The notes beneath the pieces were generated by a model. The model saw only the letters and a list, made by a program, of their open reading frames with translations. It ran no database searches and was not told the origin of the DNA. The translations under genes were made by a program, and so were the position numbers. From Ignavibacteriota bacterium (GTDB lineage: Bacteria > Bacteroidota > Ignavibacteria > Ignavibacteriales > Melioribacteraceae): a stretch of 64,000 bases of DNA. The stretch's first letter is position 1. Each line of letters starts with the position of its first letter. The stretch lies in contig JADJGF010000001.1 of the NCBI GenBank assembly GCA_016708125.1, positions 3,494,001-3,558,000 of the forward strand, read 5' to 3'. Shown here piece after piece: positions 9,699 to 17,533 of this stretch.

Positions 9699-9968
9699 AT
9701 GAATAAAACAGCAACTCAAATTCTATTGGATGAGATCCAAATTCTAAAAAATCAAATTCATTTGATTTCCGGTACAATTGAAACTTTAGTAAAAACTAAT
9801 GAAGATCTAATGACTTCAGAAAATGCAGCAAAATATCTTGGAATTAGTACCGGAGCACTTCGGCAATTAGTTTTTAAAAATAAGTTGCTCCCAAGAAAAT
9901 TTGAAGATGGAAGAAAAAATTATTTTCTCAAAAGTGAGATAATTAACATGCTGAAAACAGTAAAATAA
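9699..9968 (+). CDS. helix-turn-helix protein, excisionase-like
   Basis: 89 residues. Residues 1-35 form a short coiled coil; residues 38-85 are a MerR-like/HTH_17 DNA-binding domain (MTSENAAKYLGISTGALRQL, then a basic wing and a final helix). This arrangement is typical of Bacteroidota excisionase-family proteins encoded on mobile elements. It could control excision or act as a transcription switch; which one cannot be told from sequence. Confidence 0.8.
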   Translation: MNKTATQILLDEIQILKNQIHLISGTIETLVKTNEDLMTSENAAKYLGISTGALRQLVFKNKLLPRKFEDGRKNYFLKSEIINMLKTVK

Positions 9969-10123
9969 TCATGATTAGAAAGCTCACACATATTTTATTT
10001 AATTATCTAACTGATAAAATTAAAATGGTTTATAATGCTGAAAACATTTATTAAAAAAGATCATGAAACAAAATCAACACAAAAACAATTCTTTTTCTTG
10101 TTTCTCTTAAGTACATGCCAAAT

Positions 10124-10163
10124 AAATGCTCCCGTGATCCAAAAGATTACGGAGCATTTTTAG
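10124..10163 (+). terminator. strong hairpin with T-run before the replication gene
   Basis: AAATGCTCC (10124-10132) pairs with GGAGCATTT (10151-10159), extended inward by a CGT/ACG pairing with one bulge, and ends in a T-run. It overlaps the leader of the DUF4373 gene and ends a few bases before its AGGGGGG ribosome binding site, so it may be an attenuator instead of a plain terminator. Confidence 0.6.
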
Positions 10164-10172
10164 GGGGGAATT

Positions 10173-11177
10173 GTGGCACGTAACACAAAACAAGGTGTTG
10201 ATTATTTCCCTTTAGATTGTCGTTTTGATGACAATATTGATCTATATTTGACTGAAAAAGAAAGTAACGGATTAGCCGTCTTAATAACAACTTGGCAGCT
10301 TATTTATTCAAATGATGGATATTTCAAAAAGTTTGATGACGATTTGTTGTTAATGATAAAAAAGAGAATAGGTTTAAGTTTGGATGAAATCAGAAGTTGT
10401 TTAATGGCATGTATTAAGAGAGAAATATTTGATAAAAACCTATTCGAAAAATTCAACATTCTTAGTTCCAGGACAATTCAAAAAATATATTTTTCATCGG
10501 CAAAAAAGAAAAAAGAAATTATTATTGTAAACCTTGACTATTTATTATTTATGCCTGAGAATGATAATTTAATAGATTCCGGCGGAAATAAAATAAATGT
10601 TTGCGGAAATCAAATAGATTCCGGCGGAAATACCACAAAGGAAGAGGAAGAAGAAAAGAAAAAGAAAAAGGAAAACCAACCTAATTTATTTCCGGAAAAT
10701 GAAGTTGAAAAGATAAAAGCATTATTTGAAACTTATACGATACATTCTAATCCATATTACAAAACTTTCATTGAGCCTATTTTAGAGTTAAGAAAAAAAA
10801 TTCCTGAAGATATGACAATTGAGCAAATTGATGAAGTTATTACATCATATTTTGTAAAATATGGTAAAGATAAACCTATCAATATGGAGTTTTTTTTAGA
10901 CAATATTTCTAAAGAAATAATAAAAAAGCATGAAGAAATATTAAATATCAAAAAACAAAAACTCTTAAAAGAAGCTGAAAAGGCGAGATTAACATATACA
11001 GAAATTAACCATGAAGCCGATGAAATTTTTAAGAAACAGCAATTGTTAAAACAAAAAGAAAATTTTGATAAGAATTATGATAAATTCTCTGAAGCAGAAA
11101 AAGAGAAATTTATTCGTTTATTTGAAAATGGACTTTCGATGAGTATAAGTTTGGAATTTCCACAATTACAATGTTAG
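10173..11177 (+). CDS. phage-type replication protein with DUF4373 (Lin1244/Lin1753-like) domain
   Basis: 334 residues from GTG, with AGGGGGGAA just upstream. Residues 1-110 match the DUF4373 N-terminal domain seen in Bacteroidota and Listeria phages (start ARNTKQGVDYFPLDCRFDDN), a winged-helix-like replisome-organiser fold. At about residues 134-152 a short IDSGGN repeat occurs twice, then a Glu/Lys-only linker and a helical C-terminal half. Phage replication-organiser proteins of this kind bind origin iterons and recruit helicase; the iterons at 8801 are the natural candidate target. Role is inferred from family. Confidence 0.8.
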   Translation: MARNTKQGVDYFPLDCRFDDNIDLYLTEKESNGLAVLITTWQLIYSNDGYFKKFDDDLLLMIKKRIGLSLDEIRSCLMACIKREIFDKNLFEKFNILSSRTIQKIYFSSAKKKKEIIIVNLDYLLFMPENDNLIDSGGNKINVCGNQIDSGGNTTKEEEEEKKKKKENQPNLFPENEVEKIKALFETYTIHSNPYYKTFIEPILELRKKIPEDMTIEQIDEVITSYFVKYGKDKPINMEFFLDNISKEIIKKHEEILNIKKQKLLKEAEKARLTYTEINHEADEIFKKQQLLKQKENFDKNYDKFSEAEKEKFIRLFENGLSMSISLEFPQLQC

Positions 11178-11190
11178 AACGGTTAATAAA

Positions 11191-11481
11191 ATGAGAAAAA
11201 ATAAAACTTCACAAAAAACATTTAGCGAACTAAATGAGAAAATTTTAAATCAACTGATACAATTAACAAATCAGTCTTTTGAGCAACATATAACAAATGT
11301 CTATGAAGCATCAAAAAAAGAAGAGCTACTTTTTTATCTTCAGGGCTTCGGAAATTATATGGATCAAATATTTAAGAATCTTAAAGAAGATTTTGAAAAT
11401 AGGTTAATAATCGAACAATGGAGAGATGACTTATTAAAATTGGATCCACTAATTACGGATATTGAACAAAGAAAAAATTGA
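11191..11481 (+). CDS. unknown 96-residue protein
   Basis: Starts 13 bases after the replication gene. Helical, no recognisable motif, ends DIEQRKN. Its position suggests co-transcription with the replication protein. Confidence 0.6.
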   Translation: MRKNKTSQKTFSELNEKILNQLIQLTNQSFEQHITNVYEASKKEELLFYLQGFGNYMDQIFKNLKEDFENRLIIEQWRDDLLKLDPLITDIEQRKN

Positions 11482-11544
11482 AAACAATTGAGAACAATCT
11501 AAACTTGATTATTTAATCATATTATTTTGAAATGAGTTAAGGAC

Positions 11545-11557
11545 TTTGTGAAACAAA
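11545..11557 (+). repeat. element motif copy B (TTTGTGAAACAAA)
   Basis: Perfect 13-base copy in the 140-base gap before 11622. About 28 bases of context, starting AAATGAGTTA, are shared with copy C at 14919. Confidence 0.6.
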
Positions 11558-11621
11558 AAGTATATAAAAATGAAATATTATTTTCCATAAGTTATTAAAA
11601 TGATAAGGTTTATAAAAATCC

Positions 11622-11867
11622 ATGTCAAATGATATTACTAAAACAAAACCTAAAAAAATCAGAAATGTTAAATCGGCTCGAAGATTATTGGCGGATTTGA
11701 TTTATTATCTTCAGCTTGAAATTATTCCAAGTGAAAAAGCGAAGTCAATCGCATATATGCTTATTAAATATGGTGAACTTTTTAAAACTGAAAATCTATT
11801 ATCAATTGAAGAGCTTGAAAAAAGATTTAAAATTTTAGAGGAAAAAATAAATGATAAAAAATCTTGA
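11622..11867 (+). CDS. unknown small basic protein
   Basis: 81 residues, Lys/Arg-rich at the start (TKPKKIRNVKSARRLLADL), then helical. The basic N-terminus would suit nucleic-acid contact. It overlaps the next gene by 17 bases. No family recognised. Confidence 0.6.
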   Translation: MSNDITKTKPKKIRNVKSARRLLADLIYYLQLEIIPSEKAKSIAYMLIKYGELFKTENLLSIEELEKRFKILEEKINDKKS

Positions 11868-12201
11868 TAAGAGACTTTCAAGACTTGAAGCAAAGATGTT
11901 TTTATTAAGTGAAAATTTTGATCGTGAATCTAAAATTATGGCAATGTTTAAATTTATGGATGAGTACGAATTGGAATTAATTGTTTCAACAAAAGATAAC
12001 GTTGAATTAGAATCAATTTTAGATACCATGCTTAAAAAATATGAATATGCATTAAAAGATTTTTCTTTAACAAAAAAAGAAAAATTAGAAATGGAGCTTT
12101 TAAAAACACTTCCAATATATCGGTTAAAAAAAATTGCAAATGGTGAAAAAGAAGAAATAGAAATTTTTAATTCAAGATTAAAAGAATTGTTAGAATCATA
12201 A
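11851..12201 (+). CDS. unknown helical protein
   Basis: 116 residues, starting within the end of the preceding gene, which suggests translational coupling. Charged and helical, without known motif. The antisense frame in this region is longer but lacks a plausible start context and opposes the flow of all neighbours. Confidence 0.6.
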   Translation: MIKNLDKRLSRLEAKMFLLSENFDRESKIMAMFKFMDEYELELIVSTKDNVELESILDTMLKKYEYALKDFSLTKKEKLEMELLKTLPIYRLKKIANGEKEEIEIFNSRLKELLES

Positions 12202-12216
12202 AGGAAAAATAAAAAA

Positions 12217-12360
12217 ATGGCAAAGAAAAAAAGTAAAAACTCATCACTAATTACCGGAATTAAAAAAGGCAAGTATTCAATCGGCGCAACTCGTGATCAA
12301 ATTGCAGCTCGTAAAATTGATAAAAATTCTATTGGTGCAAAAAGTTCACGAGAAAAATAA
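12217..12360 (+). CDS. very small basic protein, 47 residues
   Basis: ATG 12217 is preceded by AAAGGAAAAA. The product starts MAKKKSKNSSLITGIKKGKY and has a repeated SIG-A pattern (YSIGATRDQ, NSIGAKSS). High Lys/Arg, no membrane segment. It sits in line between two small genes with normal spacing and ribosome binding sites, which supports that it is real. Confidence 0.6.
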   Translation: MAKKKSKNSSLITGIKKGKYSIGATRDQIAARKIDKNSIGAKSSREK

Positions 12361-12380
12361 ATTACAAATAGGTTTTAAAA

Positions 12381-12623
12381 ATGGCAAAACTTTTTGAAAT
12401 AACCGACAATTTAACGAAAGAGGAATTATTTCAATTTCTAAATCAAAATAATTTCTTGGTGAAAGATTTGTTGGATTACTTAACAACTTTGGATCTTGGT
12501 GGACTTAATGAAACATTTACAGTTTTAAGAGATGCACATAATGATAGACTATTGATTGAGGAATTAATCACAAAAAAAACTTTAGAAGAAAATCTTATAA
12601 ATGATTCATTGAAAAAAAATTAG
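12381..12623 (+). CDS. unknown 80-residue protein before the tape measure
   Basis: Acidic and helical (EITDNLTKEELFQFLNQNNF at the start). It ends 12 bases before the tape-measure-like gene. In tailed phages the slot just upstream of the tape measure often holds small tail-assembly chaperones; here this is positional inference only. Confidence 0.6.
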   Translation: MAKLFEITDNLTKEELFQFLNQNNFLVKDLLDYLTTLDLGGLNETFTVLRDAHNDRLLIEELITKKTLEENLINDSLKKN

Positions 12624-12635
12624 GGATAAAATAAA

Positions 12636-14852
12636 ATGGCAAACGATAATATTAAAGTTGGTTCTGCAGCGATTGAGCTTGGTGTAATTGACAAAACCAA
12701 AGAGGGATTTGAAAAAATAAAATCAAATTCTAAAAAAGAAGTAAAAAGTTTAGAAGATAGTTTAAAAAATGTTAAAGTACAGTTAGATACAAGAATTGCT
12801 TCAATGCAATTTAAAGAACTTGAAAAATTTCATACTTACCTGAAGAAAAGATTAGAAGAAAAAATAAAATTAAATGTTGATTCAAGAAGCATTGAAACGA
12901 CAAAAACACAAATTGGAGCTGTAGCAGATAAATTAAATAAGTTAAGAACTGAAGCTTCGTTAATGCAAAAATCTTCAGCTAATATTGGGGATTTATTTTC
13001 CGGTGCAATGGGTGTCAAATTATCTACAGCCGGAATAGTTGCCGGTGTTACAGCACTTGGAACGATTGCCGTTGATGCCGCTAAGGCATACATTGAAATT
13101 GAGGGTGTTCAAAATGCTTTCAACAAATTAAACAATCCAAATATTTTAGATAAACTTAGAGAAGTTACTAGAAACACAATTGCTGATTCTGAATTGATGC
13201 AAATTTCATTGAGAGCTGTAGATAAAAATATTTCGTTTGATAATTTGGAAACAATTTTAGAGTTAGCAAAAAACAAAGCAAGTGAAACCGGAATGTCATT
13301 TGATTATTTAGCAATTAAATTAATTGACGATATTGGAAATAAATCAACTTCGGCACTTGAAAATTTTGGTGTATCTGTTAGTGAAATGGAAGCTGAAATT
13401 AAGAATGTTGGTAATTATGGTGAAGCCGCTTTTAACATGGTAAGTAAAAGTATTACTAATATGGGATTTGTAGCGGAAACCAATAAAGACAAATTAGAAC
13501 AAATCTATTCACTAATCAAAAATATAAAAGAAGCATTTGGCGGTTTTGTTTTTGATGCAATTAATTTTACTGTAAAATATTCCTCACCTCAAAATATCAT
13601 GAATTCTGAAATGCAGGAAGCTTATGAAAAAGTCATGAAAGAATTTACAGCAAAACAGAAACAATTAAATGAATCAATAAAATCAGCACAAAATACAGCA
13701 AGTGAAAACAGCATTGGAAAAAGTGAAAATCAAATATTAGACTATATAAAAATTGTTCAGGAAAAAATTAATAATTTTGGTGAAGCAACAACTGAAGAGG
13801 AAAAAACAAAGTTAGAACAATTAAACGCAAAATTAAATGTTTATAAAAAAGCACATGAAGATTTAGCTCCATTACTAGAGCCATATAAAAAATCCTTAGG
13901 CGATATAGAAGAAAAAATTAAAACACTTCAATCACTTCAAAAAAATTATGCTATTAGCGATTCACAATATTCAAATATCGGAAAAGAAATTGATAGATTA
14001 GAGAATATTATAAACCCAAAAAAAACAAAGGTAAAAGTACCAAAAGAGAAAAAAACTAAATTGGATTTTAGTGAATTTGATTTAATTGGCGAAGATCAAG
14101 CCTGGATGGATGAACTTATTAAAAATGAAAATGAAGCTGCAAAAATTAGACTTGAAAATCTTCAGCTATATATTGATGCAAGGAATGAATTATCTGAAGA
14201 TGAGAAAAAAGATTTGAAAGAAAGATTAGAAAGAGAAAAAGAAATTCATGAGTTAAGAATGAATGCACTAGGCGAATTTGGGAATGCACTTGAGGGATTA
14301 GGTTCACATGGAAAAACATTTGTATCATACTTCAATACAATACTTCAAACAGCATTAAGAATTTCCGATGCATTAAATACAATGAAAGAAGATCCCTTTT
14401 CAGGTGGACTTGGAATTGCTTCAGGAATATTTGGACTTGTAACAAAACTTATTCCCGGCATGGCAAAAGGCGGTTCAGTTTCAAACTTCGGCGGCGGGAA
14501 TATACAGTTCCAACCTCATCAAAAATTTGCAAGTGGTGTAAATAATTTTGTTGTTCCTCCCGGGTTTAACCGAGATAATTATTTAGTTGGTGTTCAAAGT
14601 GGTGAAAGGTTAAATGTTACTCCGGCAAATCAAACCAACAATCTTTCAACTAAATCAATTGAAAATATTTTATCAGGTATTTATGGCAGAATAGGTGCAA
14701 TGAATTTGAACGTAACTAATGCTATTAGAGGAGGTCTAAGCGATTCTCAAATAATAAACTTGAAGATAGGAGATGAAACTATTAGTAAAGTAATTCAAAG
14801 AAGAACTAATAGAAATAATCGTTCAAATACAAAACCAACAACGGATTTATAA
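12636..14852 (+). CDS. tape-measure-like phage tail protein
   Basis: 738 residues, the largest protein of the element. Long helical, coiled-coil rich N-terminal and central parts (residues 20-115 and 320-560), a hydrophobic segment at about residues 120-150 (STAGIVAGVTALGTIAVDAA), and a C-terminal part with a Gly-rich hydrophobic stretch (GLGIASGIFGLVTKLIPGMA) followed by AKGGSVSNFGGG and a VQSGERLNVTPANQ block. Such C-termini are characteristic of phage tape-measure and minor tail proteins. In tailed phages this protein sets tail length and may reach the cell membrane during DNA entry. No other tail gene is present here. Confidence 0.75.
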   Translation: MANDNIKVGSAAIELGVIDKTKEGFEKIKSNSKKEVKSLEDSLKNVKVQLDTRIASMQFKELEKFHTYLKKRLEEKIKLNVDSRSIETTKTQIGAVADKLNKLRTEASLMQKSSANIGDLFSGAMGVKLSTAGIVAGVTALGTIAVDAAKAYIEIEGVQNAFNKLNNPNILDKLREVTRNTIADSELMQISLRAVDKNISFDNLETILELAKNKASETGMSFDYLAIKLIDDIGNKSTSALENFGVSVSEMEAEIKNVGNYGEAAFNMVSKSITNMGFVAETNKDKLEQIYSLIKNIKEAFGGFVFDAINFTVKYSSPQNIMNSEMQEAYEKVMKEFTAKQKQLNESIKSAQNTASENSIGKSENQILDYIKIVQEKINNFGEATTEEEKTKLEQLNAKLNVYKKAHEDLAPLLEPYKKSLGDIEEKIKTLQSLQKNYAISDSQYSNIGKEIDRLENIINPKKTKVKVPKEKKTKLDFSEFDLIGEDQAWMDELIKNENEAAKIRLENLQLYIDARNELSEDEKKDLKERLEREKEIHELRMNALGEFGNALEGLGSHGKTFVSYFNTILQTALRISDALNTMKEDPFSGGLGIASGIFGLVTKLIPGMAKGGSVSNFGGGNIQFQPHQKFASGVNNFVVPPGFNRDNYLVGVQSGERLNVTPANQTNNLSTKSIENILSGIYGRIGAMNLNVTNAIRGGLSDSQIINLKIGDETISKVIQRRTNRNNRSNTKPTTDL

Positions 14853-14918
14853 TAAGTTCTATGAATGAACTTTCTTAGAATGATTGTTCTTTTGCTTTAT
14901 TCTAAATGAGTTACAGAA

Positions 14919-14931
14919 TTTGTGAAACAAA
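14919..14931 (+). repeat. element motif copy C (TTTGTGAAACAAA)
   Basis: Perfect copy in the gap between the convergent tape-measure gene and the minus-strand membrane-protein gene; shares extended upstream context with copy B. Confidence 0.6.
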
Positions 14932-14945
14932 AATAAATCAAATAT

Positions 14946-15761
14946 TTAATTCTTACTTAATATTTCTGATATATTACTTGAAGCTTTAAATACATCTATT
15001 AGATTTGTTCTAAGCATTATTGCAAAAATTTCCTTTTGAGAAAATTGTAAATTATTTTCCTCATTTAAATATTTTCTATTATAAACATCTGCAAAATAAT
15101 TTAAACCAGATAAATTTATATATAAATCATCAATCATATTCAAGATATTTGCATTATTGCTAATTCTTAAATTAAATCTTTTTAATATTTTATCAAGATG
15201 ATTTTGAGCCTCACTACAATACTTAATTATTCCATTTATTTCATGTTCTTTGAATTCTAAAGAAATGTCATTTTCTGAAATATCATATTTTAGGTAATTA
15301 GTAAAAGTATTTATGAATATATCAGGTTCTTTGAATAGATCCATTTCGTTTATTTGTAGTTTTTTATTTAAGTCTAATGTTACAAATATTTCATAAATAT
15401 GTAAGTTAAATATGAAATTTAATTCTTTATGAATTTTATTTTCAATTGGTTTCCATTTACTTGCTTCATAATAATTAAACATTATGCCAATGATAATTGT
15501 TGAGATCCATATTCCAAGTAATTCAGTTGCAATGTTTAGGTAAATATCTTCAACTTTGATTTCTTCAGAAAAACAAAAATATAATGTAAAAGGAATTAAC
15601 GGCAATAGGGAAAAATATAAAATCCACATTGGTTTAAAAGGTAAATATTTCATTTTAAAGAAACCAAAAATTTTAGAAACTTTTGATCTAAAGAAATTTG
15701 GTATAATTGATAATTCTTTGAACTTTGTTTTTAGTAATTGAAAAAATTTTTGAAGTTTCAT
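14946..15761 (-). CDS. membrane protein of unknown function
   Basis: 271 residues, opposite to all other genes of the element. Basic N-terminus, then two membrane segments at about residues 44-65 and 80-103, and a long cytoplasmic helical tail. A GGAAG lies 6 bases before ATG 15761. Strand reversal plus membrane location near one end of a prophage-like element is a common place for lysogenic-conversion or exclusion genes; that is inference. No family recognised. Confidence 0.65.
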   Translation of the reverse strand: MKLQKFFQLLKTKFKELSIIPNFFRSKVSKIFGFFKMKYLPFKPMWILYFSLLPLIPFTLYFCFSEEIKVEDIYLNIATELLGIWISTIIIGIMFNYYEASKWKPIENKIHKELNFIFNLHIYEIFVTLDLNKKLQINEMDLFKEPDIFINTFTNYLKYDISENDISLEFKEHEINGIIKYCSEAQNHLDKILKRFNLRISNNANILNMIDDLYINLSGLNYFADVYNRKYLNEENNLQFSQKEIFAIMLRTNLIDVFKASSNISEILSKN

Positions 15762-15930
15762 TTTTTGCTTCCGTTGGATTTATTCCTATAAGAATTTTTT
15801 CAAAATAAAATATTCTTACTTTCAGATTAAACATTTTATTTTCTTCTATAAGATTTGAAGTTATACAGTACTCATGAAATATTTTTAAAAGTTTAAGTGA
15901 GGATAAGTCTAATTCCAATTCAATTTCCAT
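15688..15930 (-). CDS. possible small protein upstream of the membrane protein
   Basis: The open frame extends up to a TTG at 15960; ATG 15930 is the better start. The product is hydrophilic to amphipathic, starting MEIELELDLSSLKLL, and its last 74 bases overlap the membrane-protein gene in another frame. No known family. It could be real and coupled, or just the open leader of 14946-15761. Confidence 0.35.
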   Translation of the reverse strand: MEIELELDLSSLKLLKIFHEYCITSNLIEENKMFNLKVRIFYFEKILIGINPTEAKNETSKIFSITKNKVQRIINYTKFL

Positions 15931-16020
15931 GTGAGAGTTTGTTAAAGAAATTACTTTCAAAATTAAAAAAAATATTTTGAATAAGTATTGACTATTTAAT
16001 ATTTGTTTTTTAAGTTTATA

Positions 16021-16163
16021 TCATTCTAAAAACAAGGCTCTATTCAATGCATCAAAATCAAATGAAATTTTATTCAGGAAAAGAGATTGCCTTGATCGTG
16101 AGATTTTGGCATAGTCACCTTGACTATTAGAAGATCTCTTTTCCTATAATTCTAAAAACAAGG
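16021..16163 (+). ncRNA. structured RNA candidate with nested stems, flanked by direct repeats
   Basis: A perfect 12-bp outer stem pairs AGGAAAAGAGAT (16076-16087) with ATCTCTTTTCCT (16134-16145). Inside are a perfect 7-bp hairpin ATAGTCA/TGACTAT (16111-16117, 16121-16127, loop CCT) and a TGCC/GGCA pairing (16088-16091, 16108-16111). The two inner stems share base 16111, so one end pair must give way. The block is flanked by a 14-bp direct repeat TTCTAAAAACAAGG (16024-16037 and 16150-16163); the second copy is also the ribosome-binding region of the next gene. A junction-type regulatory RNA or a leader controlling 16173-16400 is the simplest reading. Confidence 0.5.
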
Positions 16164-16172
16164 AGCTCCAAA

Positions 16173-16400
16173 ATGGAAAACACAATCCAACAATCATTTA
16201 GCATCAATGAAAAACTTATTGTTTTAAACACAATACTTGAAAAAGTTTGGACTTTAACATCAAGTTTAAAAGAAGATGAAACCGATGCCAATATTGCAGA
16301 ATCGCATTTAAAAGGTGCACAACTAATTCTAAATTCAGTTACTGAAGATATTCATTCAATACAAGAAAATTTTACAAACAATATTCCGGTAATTGTATAA
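16173..16400 (+). CDS. unknown 75-residue protein near attR
   Basis: Starts 10 bases after AAGGAG. Acidic and helical, with a DETDANIAESHLKGA segment. It is the last gene of the element before attR. Its structured leader suggests tight control, so a repressor-antagonist or anti-phage role is imaginable but unsupported. Confidence 0.65.
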   Translation: MENTIQQSFSINEKLIVLNTILEKVWTLTSSLKEDETDANIAESHLKGAQLILNSVTEDIHSIQENFTNNIPVIV

Positions 16401-16431
16401 AAAGAATTATTTATAAGGACTTTGTATAGAT

Positions 16432-16442
16432 TTTGTTTCACA
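16432..16442 (-). repeat. element motif copy D (shortened)
   Basis: On the plus strand TTTGTTTCACA matches 11 of the 13 motif bases in the orientation of copy A. It lies 54 bases before attR, so motif copies lie near both ends of the element. Confidence 0.5.
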
Positions 16443-16495
16443 TGAACTGAGATTGTAGGTTAAGATATTTTAATTAACTATGTTACAAAATATGA

Positions 16496-16516
16496 GAGCT
16501 TTCAAAATTTGATGAC
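16496..16516. repeat. attR, 21-bp attachment core
   Basis: Second copy of the 21-bp direct repeat. It contains the mtnA start codon (ATG 16512-16514) near its right end, and the bases after it (ATCTAA) complete the reconstructed original end of the PfkB gene. Confidence 0.9.
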
Positions 16517-17525
16517 ATCTAATTTTAACTCAATTGATTTGATTGATAACCAATTAATTTTGATTGATCAAACAAAATTGCCATTTGAAGAAACCTATAT
16601 TAAAACTGATGATTATGAGAGAATTGCAATTGCTATCGAACGTCTTGAAGTAAGAGGCGCTCCGGCAATTGGAATTTCTGCGGCATATGCAATAGCTCTA
16701 AGTTTTAAAAATGTTTTAGAAAGTAAAAATGTACATTTCGAAAAAGTTTTTTCAAGATTATTAAAAACAAGACCAACCGCCGTAAATCTTTTTTGGGCAT
16801 TACAACGAATGAAAAATATTTTTGAATCAAATAAAAATTCTAAAGATATTTTTGAGGTTTTGCTGAATGAAGCAAAATTAATTCACGAAGAAGATATTTT
16901 AATGTGTGATAAAATTGCTCAAAACGGATTGCAAATATTTGATAAAATTTCTACAGTTTTAACTCACTGCAATACAGGGAAACTCGCTACCGGCGGCGGC
17001 GGAACGGCATTTAACGTTATTAAATATGGATTTGAAAAAGGTAAAGTTAAATTTGTTTATGCCGATGAAACTCGTCCGTTATTTCAAGGAAGCAGATTAA
17101 CGGCATTTGAATTACATAAATCCGGAATACCATTTTCAATTAACACTGATTCAACTGCTGCTTACTTATTGCAAAATTCTAAAATTGATTTGGTAATAAC
17201 CGGCGCTGATAGAATTGCAATTAACGGTGATTCTGCCAATAAAATTGGGACTTATAACTTAGCAGTGTTATGTAAATATCATAAAATTCCTTTCTACATT
17301 GCCGCTCCAACTTCTACAATAGATAAAAATTGCGATACCGGAAAAAAAATCATAATTGAGTTTAGAGATAAAAAAGAAATCAACACTTTAAGAAATGAGA
17401 AAATAACCAAAGATGAATACGAAGTTTTTTCTCCGGCGTTTGATGTAACTCCGAATGAATTAATTTCCGGAATTATTACCGAAAAAAAACTTCATTTACC
17501 TCCTTACGATTTTACGAAAATCTGA
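16512..17525 (+). CDS. mtnA: S-methyl-5-thioribose-1-phosphate isomerase
   Basis: 337 residues from ATG inside attR; a TTG at 16509 is less likely. Converts methylthioribose 1-phosphate to methylthioribulose 1-phosphate in methionine salvage. Visible marks: RGAPAIGISAAY near residue 50, the catalytic Cys region THCNTGKLATGGGGTAF near residue 155, and the catalytic Asp region ITGADRIAINGD near 235. Length is normal for the family. Integration of the element has separated it from the PfkB gene, whose 3' end originally overlapped its first codons, so translation initiation and promoter are now probably element-derived. Confidence 0.93.
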   Translation: MTSNFNSIDLIDNQLILIDQTKLPFEETYIKTDDYERIAIAIERLEVRGAPAIGISAAYAIALSFKNVLESKNVHFEKVFSRLLKTRPTAVNLFWALQRMKNIFESNKNSKDIFEVLLNEAKLIHEEDILMCDKIAQNGLQIFDKISTVLTHCNTGKLATGGGGTAFNVIKYGFEKGKVKFVYADETRPLFQGSRLTAFELHKSGIPFSINTDSTAAYLLQNSKIDLVITGADRIAINGDSANKIGTYNLAVLCKYHKIPFYIAAPTSTIDKNCDTGKKIIIEFRDKKEINTLRNEKITKDEYEVFSPAFDVTPNELISGIITEKKLHLPPYDFTKI

Positions 17526-17533
17526 AATTTAAA

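Larger units (their letters stand above)
6658..16516 (+). mobile_element. integrated satellite-like element in the pfkB-mtnA overlap
   Basis: About 9.9 kb bounded by a perfect 21-bp direct repeat (6658-6678 and 16496-16516). The integrase gene is next to the left repeat. Inside are iterons, an HTH protein, a DUF4373-type replication protein, a tape-measure-like protein and many small orphan genes. No capsid, portal, terminase, lysis or conjugation gene is present. The flanking pfkB and mtnA become an overlapping gene pair if the element is removed, which supports the boundaries. A phage satellite or a strongly reduced prophage fits best. Confidence 0.85.

Noticed and set aside
11835..12272. 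Long minus-strand frame opposite 11851-12201
   Set aside because: It mirrors a Lys/Glu-rich gene, giving a Ser/Phe-rich shadow protein; no start signal and wrong direction for the block.
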